A stretch of DNA of 64,000 nucleotides from UBA668 sp963720695 (GTDB lineage: Bacteria > Actinomycetota > Acidimicrobiia > Acidimicrobiales > Ilumatobacteraceae), in the NCBI GenBank assembly GCA_963720695.1, contig CAVRGG010000004.1, positions 806,001 through 870,000 of the forward strand. Reading direction: 5' to 3'. The notes under the pieces are model-generated. The model had not been told where the DNA came from. It saw nothing but the letters and a program-made list of their open reading frames with translations, and made no database searches. The stretch's first letter is position 1. The number at the start of each line of letters is the position of its first letter. A program made the translations under genes and the position numbers. Positions 36,294-44,491 of this stretch are shown here, in pieces.

Positions 36294-37358
36294 TCAGTCG
36301 GTGCCGGCCAACTGCCGGGCACGTTCGTCGGACGCGAGCGCGTCGACCACCTCGTCGAGATCGCCTGCGAGCACATCCTGCAACCGGTAGACCGTGAAGC
36401 CGATCCGATGGTCGGTGAGACGGTTCTCCTTGAAGTTGTAGGTGCGGATCTTCTCCCCGCGTCCGCCACCGCCGACCTGCGAACGCCGCTCCACCGACAT
36501 CGCCGCGGTCTGCTCGTCCTCGGCCAGCTTCAGCAGGCGGGCGCGCAGGACGGTCATCGCTCGCGCTCGGTTCTGGAGTTGGCTGCGCTCGTCCTGCATG
36601 GTGACGACGATTCCCGTGGGCCGGTGGGTGATGCGGACGGCGGAGTCCGTCGTGTTCACGTGCTGGCCTCCGGCGCCACTGCTGCGGTACACGTCGACGT
36701 CGAGGTCCTTGTCGTCGATCTCGACCTCGACCTCGTCGGCCTCGGGAAGCACCAGCACCGTCGCCGAGCTCGTGTGGATCCGACCCTGGCTCTCGGTGAC
36801 CGGCACCCGTTGCACGCGGTGCGTGCCACCCTCGAACTTCAGCCGGCTCCAGGCGGTGTCACCGCGGATCAGCATCGTGACGAGGTTGATGCCGCCGAGG
36901 TCGCTGCGATCCTCCGACAGCACCTCGACCGACCAGCCCTTCGCCGCGGCGAACGCCCGGTACATGTCGTAGAGATCGCCGGCGAACAGGTTCGCCTCCT
37001 CGCCACCCTCGGCACCGCGGATCTCCATGATCACCGCCCTGCCGTCGTTGGGATCCTTGGGGAGCATGAGCAACCGCAGGGTCTCGGTGAGCTCGGCGAG
37101 TTCGGCCTCTGCTTCGGCGAGCTCCGCACGCAAGGGCGGTCGTTCGTCCTCGGTGGCGAGTGCGAGCAGTTCTCGCGCCGCCTCCGCGTCGGCAGTGCGG
37201 GCCTGGTAGCGGCGCACGCAGTCGACCACGGGCGTGAGGTCCTTGTAGCGGCGGGTCACCTCGCGCAGACGCGCCTGGTCGTTGCCGATCTCGGGGTCGG
37301 ACAAGCTCGCCTCCAGCGAGACGAACTCGTCTTCCAGGGACTGCAATCGATCGAACAC
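36294..37358 (-). CDS. prfA: Peptide chain release factor 1
   Basis: RF1 of 354 residues, terminating at UAA/UAG. The catalytic GGQ is in SSGAGGQHVNTTDSAVR. The codon-recognition tripeptide, PAT in E. coli, is here PVT (RVPVTESQGRIHTSS), an accepted RF1 variant. The GTG start at 37358 is 20 bases after the upstream gene's stop. Together with prmC it keeps the conserved prfA-prmC pair. Confidence 0.96.
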   Translation of the reverse strand: MFDRLQSLEDEFVSLEASLSDPEIGNDQARLREVTRRYKDLTPVVDCVRRYQARTADAEAARELLALATEDERPPLRAELAEAEAELAELTETLRLLMLPKDPNDGRAVIMEIRGAEGGEEANLFAGDLYDMYRAFAAAKGWSVEVLSEDRSDLGGINLVTMLIRGDTAWSRLKFEGGTHRVQRVPVTESQGRIHTSSATVLVLPEADEVEVEIDDKDLDVDVYRSSGAGGQHVNTTDSAVRITHRPTGIVVTMQDERSQLQNRARAMTVLRARLLKLAEDEQTAAMSVERRSQVGGGGRGEKIRTYNFKENRLTDHRIGFTVYRLQDVLAGDLDEVVDALASDERARQLAGTD

Positions 37359-37378
37359 CGGTGCGTCAGGTTAGGGGG

Positions 37379-38359
37379 TCAGTCGACCGGAACGATGAAG
37401 GCGGGCGGGTCGAGCGTCTCGGCGAGGAGGCGTTGGACCTCGAGCGCGTCACGACGCGGCATGGCGACGATGCACGGCACGATCCCCAGCGCGAGCCGGG
37501 CGTCGACCACATACGGGATCGCGTCGAGGTCGACGCCCGTGGTGCAGACGACGACCGTGGGAGCGCCCGCAACCGTCGCCAGCGCCACACACGGCACAGG
37601 ATCCTTGAGGTTCGGACGCGGGACGGGCGGTGGCACCATCGTCGCGATGGACGCACCGATCAGGTCCGGCTGGGCGATCACTCGTCGGCGGAGCAGCCGC
37701 TCCTGGGCGAGCCGGCTCAGCGGATGACCGGTGGTGTCGTGCAGGCGATGCTCGAGCACGGCTCGCACCACCTCGGCGAGCGCCTGCTCGGTGGGCCGAT
37801 CGCCGTGGAGCATCTGGAACGCCTCCCGGTCGTGGGCACCGACCCCGACCTCGAGCCGGACGGCGTCGGTGAACGGGTCGTCGACCACGCGGCACACCTC
37901 GAGACCGGCGACCTCACCGGACAGCACGCCGAACTCTTCGTGCGGCTCGGCGCCCGCGGCTGCGATGACCGTCTCCCACGGGCGATGTGCCTCCGGGACG
38001 GGTGACGGCTCGGGCAGCGGTTCGGCCACCGCCGGCAGCAGCGTGCGGCCTTCGGCGTGCCACACCGAGATCGGCAGCGTGAAGCCCGCAGCCCGGCGAG
38101 CCAGCGTTCCGGTGCCCTCCTCCGCGACGAGGTGGAGCCGCGCCGCGCCTTGACGAAGCGCCCAGGCCAGCGCATGCCCCAGCGCTCTCGAAGGGCGGTC
38201 GGCGAGCAGCACCCACGCATCGCCGTCGAGCATCAGCGCGGCACCACCGGGGAAGTCGGACGGGACCATGCCTCCGGGATGGTCGTCGCCGAGGTGCTCG
38301 CGCACGAGGGCGGCGAGCTTGATCGCGTTGAGTCGGGCGAGGCGCGACGGGTCGTCCAT
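37379..38359 (-). CDS. Conserved-looking protein of unknown function
   Basis: Protein of 326 residues, mostly soluble and rich in Ala, Leu and Pro. I recognise no domain. Visible elements include an N-terminal segment FPGGAALMLDGDAWVLL, a middle RLHLVAEEGTGTLARR and a C-terminal hydrophobic strand VVVCTTGVDLDAIPYVVDARL. It starts with TACCCT eight bases before the ATG and may head the transcript reading into prfA and prmC. Gene-like base composition throughout suggests a real protein. Confidence 0.65.
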   Translation of the reverse strand: MDDPSRLARLNAIKLAALVREHLGDDHPGGMVPSDFPGGAALMLDGDAWVLLADRPSRALGHALAWALRQGAARLHLVAEEGTGTLARRAAGFTLPISVWHAEGRTLLPAVAEPLPEPSPVPEAHRPWETVIAAAGAEPHEEFGVLSGEVAGLEVCRVVDDPFTDAVRLEVGVGAHDREAFQMLHGDRPTEQALAEVVRAVLEHRLHDTTGHPLSRLAQERLLRRRVIAQPDLIGASIATMVPPPVPRPNLKDPVPCVALATVAGAPTVVVCTTGVDLDAIPYVVDARLALGIVPCIVAMPRRDALEVQRLLAETLDPPAFIVPVD

Positions 38360-38367
38360 GGCAGGCC

Positions 38368-38373
38368 AGGGTA
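38368..38373 (-). promoter_or_regulatory. -10 hexamer, probable leaderless promoter of the unknown gene upstream of prfA
   Basis: TACCCT on the minus strand, eight bases before the ATG at 38359. Confidence 0.45.
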
Positions 38374-38390
38374 CGGCCCGAGAACGTCGC

Positions 38391-40838
38391 CTACGACGTG
38401 AAGTACCCCACGACGTCGACCACGAGATCGACCGTGCCGGCGTGGTTGTACAACTGCACCTTCCCCCCGGTCCCGACCTTCACCACGGCGAGGTTGGACA
38501 CGTCGAGCCCCGCCCGCGGATTGAGGTTCGCCGCGAGCGGACGCGCCACACCGTTCGGCCACGCGACGATGAACGAGTTCGCCGACGGACCCTTGGCCGC
38601 GATGTTGAGGGCAACGGCGGACACACCCGTCGCAGGAACACCGCCGACGTTGAGCACCGTGAGCGTCGAGGTCGAGGCCGGACCGATCGGTGCCACCGCG
38701 TCCGGGGTGGTGTCCATCACCCGTGCCGCGGGCAACGGGTAGTAGCGGCCCGGCGACGTGCTCGACATGTAGCCGAGGATGTCGACGACCACGTGCGTGA
38801 GCCCGCGCAGGTTGTAGATGCTGATCTTGCCGTTGGTCCCGACTTTGGCGATGACCATGTTGGGCACGGTCACCCCCACCGGGAAGTTGAGGCTCGACGC
38901 GAGCGGACGGGACTCACCCGAGGGCCAGATCGTGAGATATCCCTGGCCGGTGGGCGTGACCGCGGTGACGTTCACCACCACCGAGTCGGCGGTGATGGGA
39001 ACGTCACCGATGCCCCGCACGGTCACGTCGACGACACCGGCGGGGGTGATCGCCCCCAATCGCCCGCCGGTGCCGTCGCGAGTGTCGAGTGCCCGCAGGG
39101 GCGTGATCGATTGGAGTCGATTGGCCGCGGCGGTGCGGAAGTAGCCGACCACATCCACCACGCAGTGGGCCGCGCCGAGGTCGTTGGTGATGTTGACGCG
39201 GCCGTCGATGCCGGTCTTGACGATCACGAGGCTGCCGACCGAGCGCGACGCCGGCATGGTCACGTTGGCGACGGCAGGCTTGACGTCGCCCGTGGGCCAC
39301 ACGGTGAACGAACTCGACCCGAGGGCGCCGGTGGCGGTGACGTTGAGTGCGACGGCCGTGACGCCGGAGACGGGTACGCCACCGAACCCCAACGCCTTCA
39401 CCTCGCCGGTGGTGCCTGCCCCGAGTGGCAGCAGACGATCGGCCGTGCGCGAGTCGTACAGCCGGGCAGGCGTGATGCCGACGTAGTCGCCGAGCACGCT
39501 GGGCGGCAACGCTCCGGTGGCGACGCCGACACCGGGGCTCTGCTTGAACAGACCGAGGTCCGGGTACGACGCCCCGAGCACCGTGCTCGCGCCGCCACCC
39601 ATCCAACCGTCGAGCACCGACGCATACATCGAGCGGAAGTCGACGTTGAAGTTCATCCGGTCCCAGCGGTTCAGCCCGGCGAGACTCGGCTGGGCGCCGT
39701 ACAGCCCACCCTTGACCCCCTGGCCGATCACGAAGTGGTTGTTCACCGTGCCGTGGTCGGTACCCGATGAATCGTTCGACCAGCTGGTGCGACCGAACTC
39801 GCTGTAGGTCATGATCGTCACCCGCGAACGGAAGCGATCGTCCAGCGTGGTGAAGAACGCCTGGATCGCGTGGTCCAGGTCGGTCATCAGATCGGTCAGC
39901 GCGGCGGGCTGGCTCGAGTGGGTGTCGAAGCCGTCGTACCCCGTGTCGACGACGCGCAGGCCGAGGTCGGCGTTGATGAGGCGGGCCACGACGGTCATCT
40001 TCTTCTCGAGGTCGCTCGTCGGCAGCGGGCGGTCGAAGACCGGGCCGACCTGCTGGCCGACGTCGATGACGCCCTCCATCGTGCCGGCGATCGCGTCGTG
40101 CCACGGCCCACGGCCGGCGGGGGTGGCGGCGAACTCGCGCATCGCGTTGTACATCCACAGGTCGTGTTGATCGCTGCCGCCGCCGAACCCGACGCCCCAC
40201 TGCGGAATCGCGGTGCCCCGCTTGACGTCGCCGATCAGGTGCAGCGGCAACCCCTGCCCCACCGTGGCGGCGCGGAACAGATCGCTGCCGGACAGCCCGT
40301 CGAGCCATCTCCCGATCCAGCCGTTGTTGGGCAGTCCGTTGCCGGCCTTGCCGTACATCCACAGCGCCATCGAGGTGAAGTGGCTCAGGTCGGGGTTCGG
40401 GTAGCCCACACCCTGGATCACGGCCACCTCGCCCCGGTCGTAGAGCGACTTCACGTAGGGCAGGCTCGGGTGGAGGCCGACCTGGTTGTCGATCTTCAGC
40501 ACCTGCGTGGCAGGAATCGCCAGCGTCCCGTGCTGCTGGTAGTACGTCGAGTTCGAGTGCGGGACCACCACGTTGAGCCCGTCGCTGCCTCCGAACTGTC
40601 CGATGAGGACGAGGATGCCGTCGTTCGCCGCCACCGGCGACGACGCCCACGCCTCACGAATTCGCCCTGGCAGCAGGTCGGGCGCGATGACCTCACCGAG
40701 CGAGCCGACCAGCACGCCGGCGCCCACTCCCCAGCCCATCAGCTGCAGGAAACGACGGCGATCCATGCCGCTCGGGTCGTCGTCGGGGACGGTCAGCAGC
40801 CGGAGTGCGTCCTGTGTGGAGATGTCGGGGTCGAGCAT
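38391..40838 (-). CDS. Tat-exported DUF1501 protein with three C-terminal repeats
   Basis: Exported protein of 815 residues. Twin-arginine signal: DRRRFLQLM at residues 26-34, then a hydrophobic helix. Residues ~73-430 are a DUF1501 (sulfatase-like alkaline-phosphatase-fold) core with GQFGGSDGLNVVVPH, THSSQ and MTYSEFGRT. Residues ~455-567, 574-692 and 700-813 are three copies of a ~115-residue beta-rich repeat. They open with RLYDSRT, RALDTRDG or RVMDTTP and end with VVDVVGYF or VVVDILGY. Such repeats occur on actinobacterial surface proteins. It is paired with the DUF1800 gene 13 bases upstream. The function of these pairs is not established. Confidence 0.85.
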   Translation of the reverse strand: MLDPDISTQDALRLLTVPDDDPSGMDRRRFLQLMGWGVGAGVLVGSLGEVIAPDLLPGRIREAWASSPVAANDGILVLIGQFGGSDGLNVVVPHSNSTYYQQHGTLAIPATQVLKIDNQVGLHPSLPYVKSLYDRGEVAVIQGVGYPNPDLSHFTSMALWMYGKAGNGLPNNGWIGRWLDGLSGSDLFRAATVGQGLPLHLIGDVKRGTAIPQWGVGFGGGSDQHDLWMYNAMREFAATPAGRGPWHDAIAGTMEGVIDVGQQVGPVFDRPLPTSDLEKKMTVVARLINADLGLRVVDTGYDGFDTHSSQPAALTDLMTDLDHAIQAFFTTLDDRFRSRVTIMTYSEFGRTSWSNDSSGTDHGTVNNHFVIGQGVKGGLYGAQPSLAGLNRWDRMNFNVDFRSMYASVLDGWMGGGASTVLGASYPDLGLFKQSPGVGVATGALPPSVLGDYVGITPARLYDSRTADRLLPLGAGTTGEVKALGFGGVPVSGVTAVALNVTATGALGSSSFTVWPTGDVKPAVANVTMPASRSVGSLVIVKTGIDGRVNITNDLGAAHCVVDVVGYFRTAAANRLQSITPLRALDTRDGTGGRLGAITPAGVVDVTVRGIGDVPITADSVVVNVTAVTPTGQGYLTIWPSGESRPLASSLNFPVGVTVPNMVIAKVGTNGKISIYNLRGLTHVVVDILGYMSSTSPGRYYPLPAARVMDTTPDAVAPIGPASTSTLTVLNVGGVPATGVSAVALNIAAKGPSANSFIVAWPNGVARPLAANLNPRAGLDVSNLAVVKVGTGGKVQLYNHAGTVDLVVDVVGYFTS

Positions 40839-40851
40839 GGGTCGTCGTCCT

Positions 40852-42150
40852 TCAGGCCACGTGCATCTCGGGGGCCATCATCGCCATCGTGAGCAGGTTG
40901 GTGCTCTCCCACCAACCGACCCATGGCTCGTTGGTGCGCTGCACCGCGATGAAGTCCGACAACGCGCTGCGGGTGGTCGCGCTCAGGTCGAGGCCGAACA
41001 TCGCCGCCACCAGATCGATCGCTTCGTCGGGCGTGTGGCCCTTGCTCACGTCATTGGCGTTGTTCTGACGCAGCCGCCACGTGATCCCCCGCGCGAACTC
41101 GGCTCGAGCGCCGAAGACACTCGTGTTCACCCAGTAGCCGTTGGTCTTCCAACCGGCGACGTTCGGCGGATTGAAGGGCACCTGTCCCATCCCGTCGACG
41201 TACCACTGAGGGTTCAGCGTCGCCCCGCGGAAGTTCGTGAAGTACTCGAGCGCGACCACCCAATCGACCGGCGACCGCACCAGACCCTGCATCGCCTCGG
41301 GGGTGTAGAACGCGTCGTGCACGAGCATCGCCCGCACCCACGGCTTGATCGCGAAGTCGTTGTCGAACAGCACCTGCGCCAACTCGTCGACCAGTGCGGT
41401 CGACGGTGCCTCGTGCGCGAAGTACTCCCACAGCTTCTTGGTGAGGAACTTGCAGGCGGTCAGCTTCGTGGTCAGGTTCTCCTGGAGGAGGTAGTTGATG
41501 ATGTCGGGGCCGTTCCAGTTCCGGCTGACGCCCATGAACACCTTCGCCTGGGTGTCGTGCTCGCTCGCGCGGAACAGGTAGTTGTAGGTGTTCCAGTCGA
41601 TCCCGTGTCCGGTCCATGCCCGACATCCAGCGGTGACGTCGTCCTCGGTGTAGTTGCCGACGCCGATGGTGAACAGCTCCATCAGTTCGCGGGCGAAGTT
41701 CTGGTTCGGCGAGGACTTCACGTTGTCGACGTTGTCGAGGTACAGCAGCATCGCCGGCTGCAACGCCATCGACTGGGTGAGCGTGCGGAAGTTGCCGAAC
41801 GCGCTGTCGCGGAACAGCTTGTTCTGTGCCGTCATCAACCGGGCGCTGTTGACCTTGTCCCAGCTCGTGCAGAAGTGGCCGTGCCAGAAGAACGTCATCT
41901 TCTCCTGGATCGGCGTCGGTGAGTCGACCATGCGGTCGATCCACCACTGCACCGCGTACACCCACTGGTTGTAGCCCTCACCGTCGATGTCGTGATCGAT
42001 GTAGGTCGGGATCGCGACCGGAGTCGGCGACACGTTCAGGATGTTGTCGACGGCCTGGTCGCGGGTCAACGCGGACAGCGCAGCGACGCGAGCCGGCTTG
42101 GCGACATACTCGGTGCGGCGCAGCAGATGGTCCAGTTCCGTTGCATCCAT
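40852..42150 (-). CDS. DUF1800 family protein
   Basis: Protein of 432 residues. Family features: HLLRRTEYVAKPAR near the start, KMTFFWHGHF, NQNFARELMELFTIGVGNY, and NVAGWKTNGYWVN near the end. DUF1800 genes nearly always sit next to a DUF1501 gene, as here with 13 bases between. No clear signal peptide precedes residue 1, so how it is exported, if at all, is unknown; it could be carried with its Tat-exported partner. The function of the family is unknown. Confidence 0.88.
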   Translation of the reverse strand: MDATELDHLLRRTEYVAKPARVAALSALTRDQAVDNILNVSPTPVAIPTYIDHDIDGEGYNQWVYAVQWWIDRMVDSPTPIQEKMTFFWHGHFCTSWDKVNSARLMTAQNKLFRDSAFGNFRTLTQSMALQPAMLLYLDNVDNVKSSPNQNFARELMELFTIGVGNYTEDDVTAGCRAWTGHGIDWNTYNYLFRASEHDTQAKVFMGVSRNWNGPDIINYLLQENLTTKLTACKFLTKKLWEYFAHEAPSTALVDELAQVLFDNDFAIKPWVRAMLVHDAFYTPEAMQGLVRSPVDWVVALEYFTNFRGATLNPQWYVDGMGQVPFNPPNVAGWKTNGYWVNTSVFGARAEFARGITWRLRQNNANDVSKGHTPDEAIDLVAAMFGLDLSATTRSALSDFIAVQRTNEPWVGWWESTNLLTMAMMAPEMHVA

Positions 42151-42258
42151 TGGTGGTGCATCGGCAGCGGGGCGGTCGCACTGGAGTCATGCCACCGGCA
42201 AGAAACCCGCAAACCGTCACCCTCGGCGAGGCGCTCCTGGCACGGCGACCAGAAGGTT

Positions 42259-42300
42259 CGTGCAAAACGAACACCACCCGGTCACGGGGACCGGGTGGTG
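42259..42300 (-). terminator. Rho-independent terminator of rpmE
   Basis: Perfect 12-bp stem (42272-42283 with 42289-42300, CACCACCCGGTC and its complement) with a 5-base loop. On the minus strand it is followed by TTCGTTTT, so it is oriented for rpmE. It is the clearest intrinsic terminator in the window. Confidence 0.85.
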
Positions 42301-42334
42301 GATCGATTCGGGTGACGCCGCAACGGCGTCGGGG

Positions 42335-42547
42335 TCACTTGGTCTTGCGCTCGCCGTAGCGCTTGTTGAAGCGCTCGACGCGGCCACCGGTGTCGACGAG
42401 CTTCTGCTTGCCCGTGAAGAAGGGGTGGCATTCGTTGCAGAGTTCGACGGTGAGGTCGCCACCGCGGGTGGACCGGGTGGTGAACGTGTTGCCGCACGAA
42501 CAACGGACGGTCATGTCGGTGTAGTTCGGATGGATATCGGTCTTCAT
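42335..42547 (-). CDS. rpmE: Ribosomal protein L31, zinc-binding form
   Basis: L31 of 70 residues. MKTDIHPNYTDMTVRCSCGN begins it. Zinc ligands are Cys16, Cys18, Cys37 and Cys40 (CSCG and CNECHPFFTG), so it is the C+ form that is replaced under zinc limitation in other bacteria. The ATG at 42547 has GGAGAA 7 bases upstream and a TACACT hexamer at 42576-42581. The longer frame to 42604 would include sequence upstream of the RBS. Ends before a strong terminator. Confidence 0.96.
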   Translation of the reverse strand: MKTDIHPNYTDMTVRCSCGNTFTTRSTRGGDLTVELCNECHPFFTGKQKLVDTGGRVERFNKRYGERKTK

Positions 42548-42587
42548 GGCGTTCTCCGAAAGAAGTAGACCTGGGAGTGTACCGGGT

Positions 42588-43820
42588 TCATTCCACCGCA
42601 GCACTGGCAGTTTCGAGGTGTGTGACCTGGTCGGCCGAGATCGCGGGGCCGAGGACGCCTGCCCGGCCGAACCACGTCACGGCCAGCATGCACGCCCCGC
42701 ACACGGCCAGGCCGGCGCGTACACCGACGAAGGCCATCAACGGCGCGGCGAGCACGAGCCCGATGGGCCGACCCACCTGCATGAGTGCTCCGAGCAGCGC
42801 GAACACCCTGCCCTGCAACGACGGGTCCACGTCCTGCTGGAAGCGGGTGGGAAGGATCGTGTTCACCACGCCGACGCCCACACCCGCGGCGAGGAAGGTC
42901 GCTGCCCCGACGACGGCGATGGTCGTCGCTCCGGCCAGGGCGATCCCGAGGCTGGTGACCACCAAGGCCACGATCGACGCCGGGCGGATCCGGGCGACAC
43001 GAGGACCGAGGACGAACCCGAGCACGAGGCCGGCAGGGATGCACGCCTCGAGCAACCCGTAGCCGGTACCGCCCAGTTCGAACGGCCCGGCGGCCAGCGC
43101 CACGATCAGGATCGGCACCGGCGCGACGAACATGTTCAGGCTGCAGGCGACGACGGCGAGATCACGCAGGTTGCGGTCGCGACGCAGCAGCGACAGCCCG
43201 GCGAACACGCCGTCGTGGGGGCCGTCGGCGGCCGCCGGTGTGCGAGCCGGCATCGGCACCCGGCTGGCGAGCACGAGCAGCATCGACACCACGAACGTCG
43301 CCGCGTCGAACCAGAGGGCGCTCGCCGTGCCGAAGAGCCCGAGCAGCAGTCCGCCGAGGGCGGGTCCGAGGATGCCGGCGAGCGCCTCGTTCACGCCGAC
43401 CATCGAGTTGGCCGTCGGGCGGTCGTCCGCAGGCACGAGCATCGTGATCGACGCCATGTAGGCCGGGGTGAACAGTGCCGCCGCGGATGCGGCGAGCGTC
43501 GCCACCGCCAGCACCGCAGCCGTCGACAGCGTTCCCGTCGCGGCCATCACGGCCAGCGCCCCGCTGGTGATCACCCGGACGCCGTCGGAGATCAACATCA
43601 GTCGCCGCCGCGGCATCCGGTCCACCAACCATCCGGCGAGAGGGGCAGCGACGATCGTGGGGAGGGTGGTCGCCAGGGCGACCGCGACGAGGACGAGGTT
43701 CGAACCGGTGGCTTGGCGGGCCCACCAGAGGACCGCGATGCGATGGACGCCGTCGCCGACGTTCGACACCGCCTGCCCGGTCCAGATGCGCATGAAGTCG
43801 CGATGTTGACGGATGCTCAT
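42588..43820 (-). CDS. MFS exporter (EntS-like)
   Basis: Major facilitator of 410 residues with about twelve hydrophobic helices. It begins HRDFMRIWTGQAVSNVGDGV and has GWLVDRMPRRRLMLISD in loop 2/3, as in the MFS_3/enterobactin-exporter group. ANSMVGVNEALAGILGPALGG is the antiporter-like helix-5 region. The substrate is unknown. The divergent HTH gene 29 bases away, with an inverted repeat beside it, probably controls it. Placed between rho and rpmE, which are adjacent in mycobacteria. Confidence 0.87.
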   Translation of the reverse strand: MSIRQHRDFMRIWTGQAVSNVGDGVHRIAVLWWARQATGSNLVLVAVALATTLPTIVAAPLAGWLVDRMPRRRLMLISDGVRVITSGALAVMAATGTLSTAAVLAVATLAASAAALFTPAYMASITMLVPADDRPTANSMVGVNEALAGILGPALGGLLLGLFGTASALWFDAATFVVSMLLVLASRVPMPARTPAAADGPHDGVFAGLSLLRRDRNLRDLAVVACSLNMFVAPVPILIVALAAGPFELGGTGYGLLEACIPAGLVLGFVLGPRVARIRPASIVALVVTSLGIALAGATTIAVVGAATFLAAGVGVGVVNTILPTRFQQDVDPSLQGRVFALLGALMQVGRPIGLVLAAPLMAFVGVRAGLAVCGACMLAVTWFGRAGVLGPAISADQVTHLETASAAVE

Positions 43821-43836
43821 GGGAACATGATCGAAG

Positions 43837-43842
43837 TAGTCT
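43837..43842 (+). promoter_or_regulatory. -10 hexamer, probable leaderless promoter of the HTH regulator
   Basis: TAGTCT, seven bases before the ATG at 43850. It overlaps the left arm of the operator-like inverted repeat. Confidence 0.5.
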
Positions 43843-43873
43843 GATTCGAATGGAAGATGTTCTTTCGAATCAG
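43841..43873. promoter_or_regulatory. Operator-like perfect inverted repeat over the regulator start codon
   Basis: CTGATTCGAA (43841-43850) and TTCGAATCAG (43864-43873), 10 of 10 matching, centres 23 bases apart. The left arm ends on the first base of the regulator's start codon, and the right arm is inside its coding region. A good binding site for the dimeric regulator encoded here. Confidence 0.7.
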
Positions 43874-44491
43874 CGGCGGATCGTCATCGTCCGCGACCAC
43901 CTCGGCGTGGACCTCCTGCTGGACCTCAACTCGGCACGCTGCCTCGCGCCATTCATGCGCGAGGAGCAGACCCTCGGGTCAGCTGCCACGGAACTGAAGA
44001 TGCCGGCGAGCACACTGGCGTACCGCGTGGGTCGCTTCCGAACGGCCGGCCTCCTCGACGTCATTTCGCACCGTGCACGCGCGGGAAAGCCGATACCCGT
44101 CTACCGGGCCACCGCCGACGAGTACCGCATCCCGTTCGACGCGATGCCAGCGGGCAGGCGTGATGAGTTCATACACGGCAGCCGTCGCTACGTGCTCGCG
44201 GAGTTCAGCGCAGCGATGGACCGAACACTGCTCTCCGAGGACTCGAGCGGCGTGCGCGTCTCCAGCCATCCGGTGCGCGGCATGGAGATCAGCTTCATGG
44301 AGACCGACGAGATGAAGTCGACCGTGACCACCGAATGGTGGGGCAAGGTGAGCCTCACCGACGACGAGGCGCTGGAGCTGCGCAATGCGCTGGAGGAGTT
44401 GGGCAAGCGGTTCGGCAATGATCAGCCGGGACCTGGCAAGAAGCCCTACATCTCGATGTTCGGTCTGGTGCCCGAGGGCCGCACACGCTGA
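43850..44491 (+). CDS. Winged-helix (ArsR-like) transcriptional regulator
   Basis: Protein of 213 residues with an N-terminal winged helix: a helix-turn-helix at about residues 40-65 (SAATELKMPASTLAYRVGRF) and the wing AGKPIPVYRAT. The C-terminal ~120 residues are a helical sensor-like domain I cannot name. It has no Cys cluster. It is divergent from the MFS exporter with a 10-bp inverted repeat across its own start, so it likely represses itself and the exporter in response to an exported compound. Its stop abuts the rho stop. Confidence 0.82.
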   Translation: MEDVLSNQRRIVIVRDHLGVDLLLDLNSARCLAPFMREEQTLGSAATELKMPASTLAYRVGRFRTAGLLDVISHRARAGKPIPVYRATADEYRIPFDAMPAGRRDEFIHGSRRYVLAEFSAAMDRTLLSEDSSGVRVSSHPVRGMEISFMETDEMKSTVTTEWWGKVSLTDDEALELRNALEELGKRFGNDQPGPGKKPYISMFGLVPEGRTR

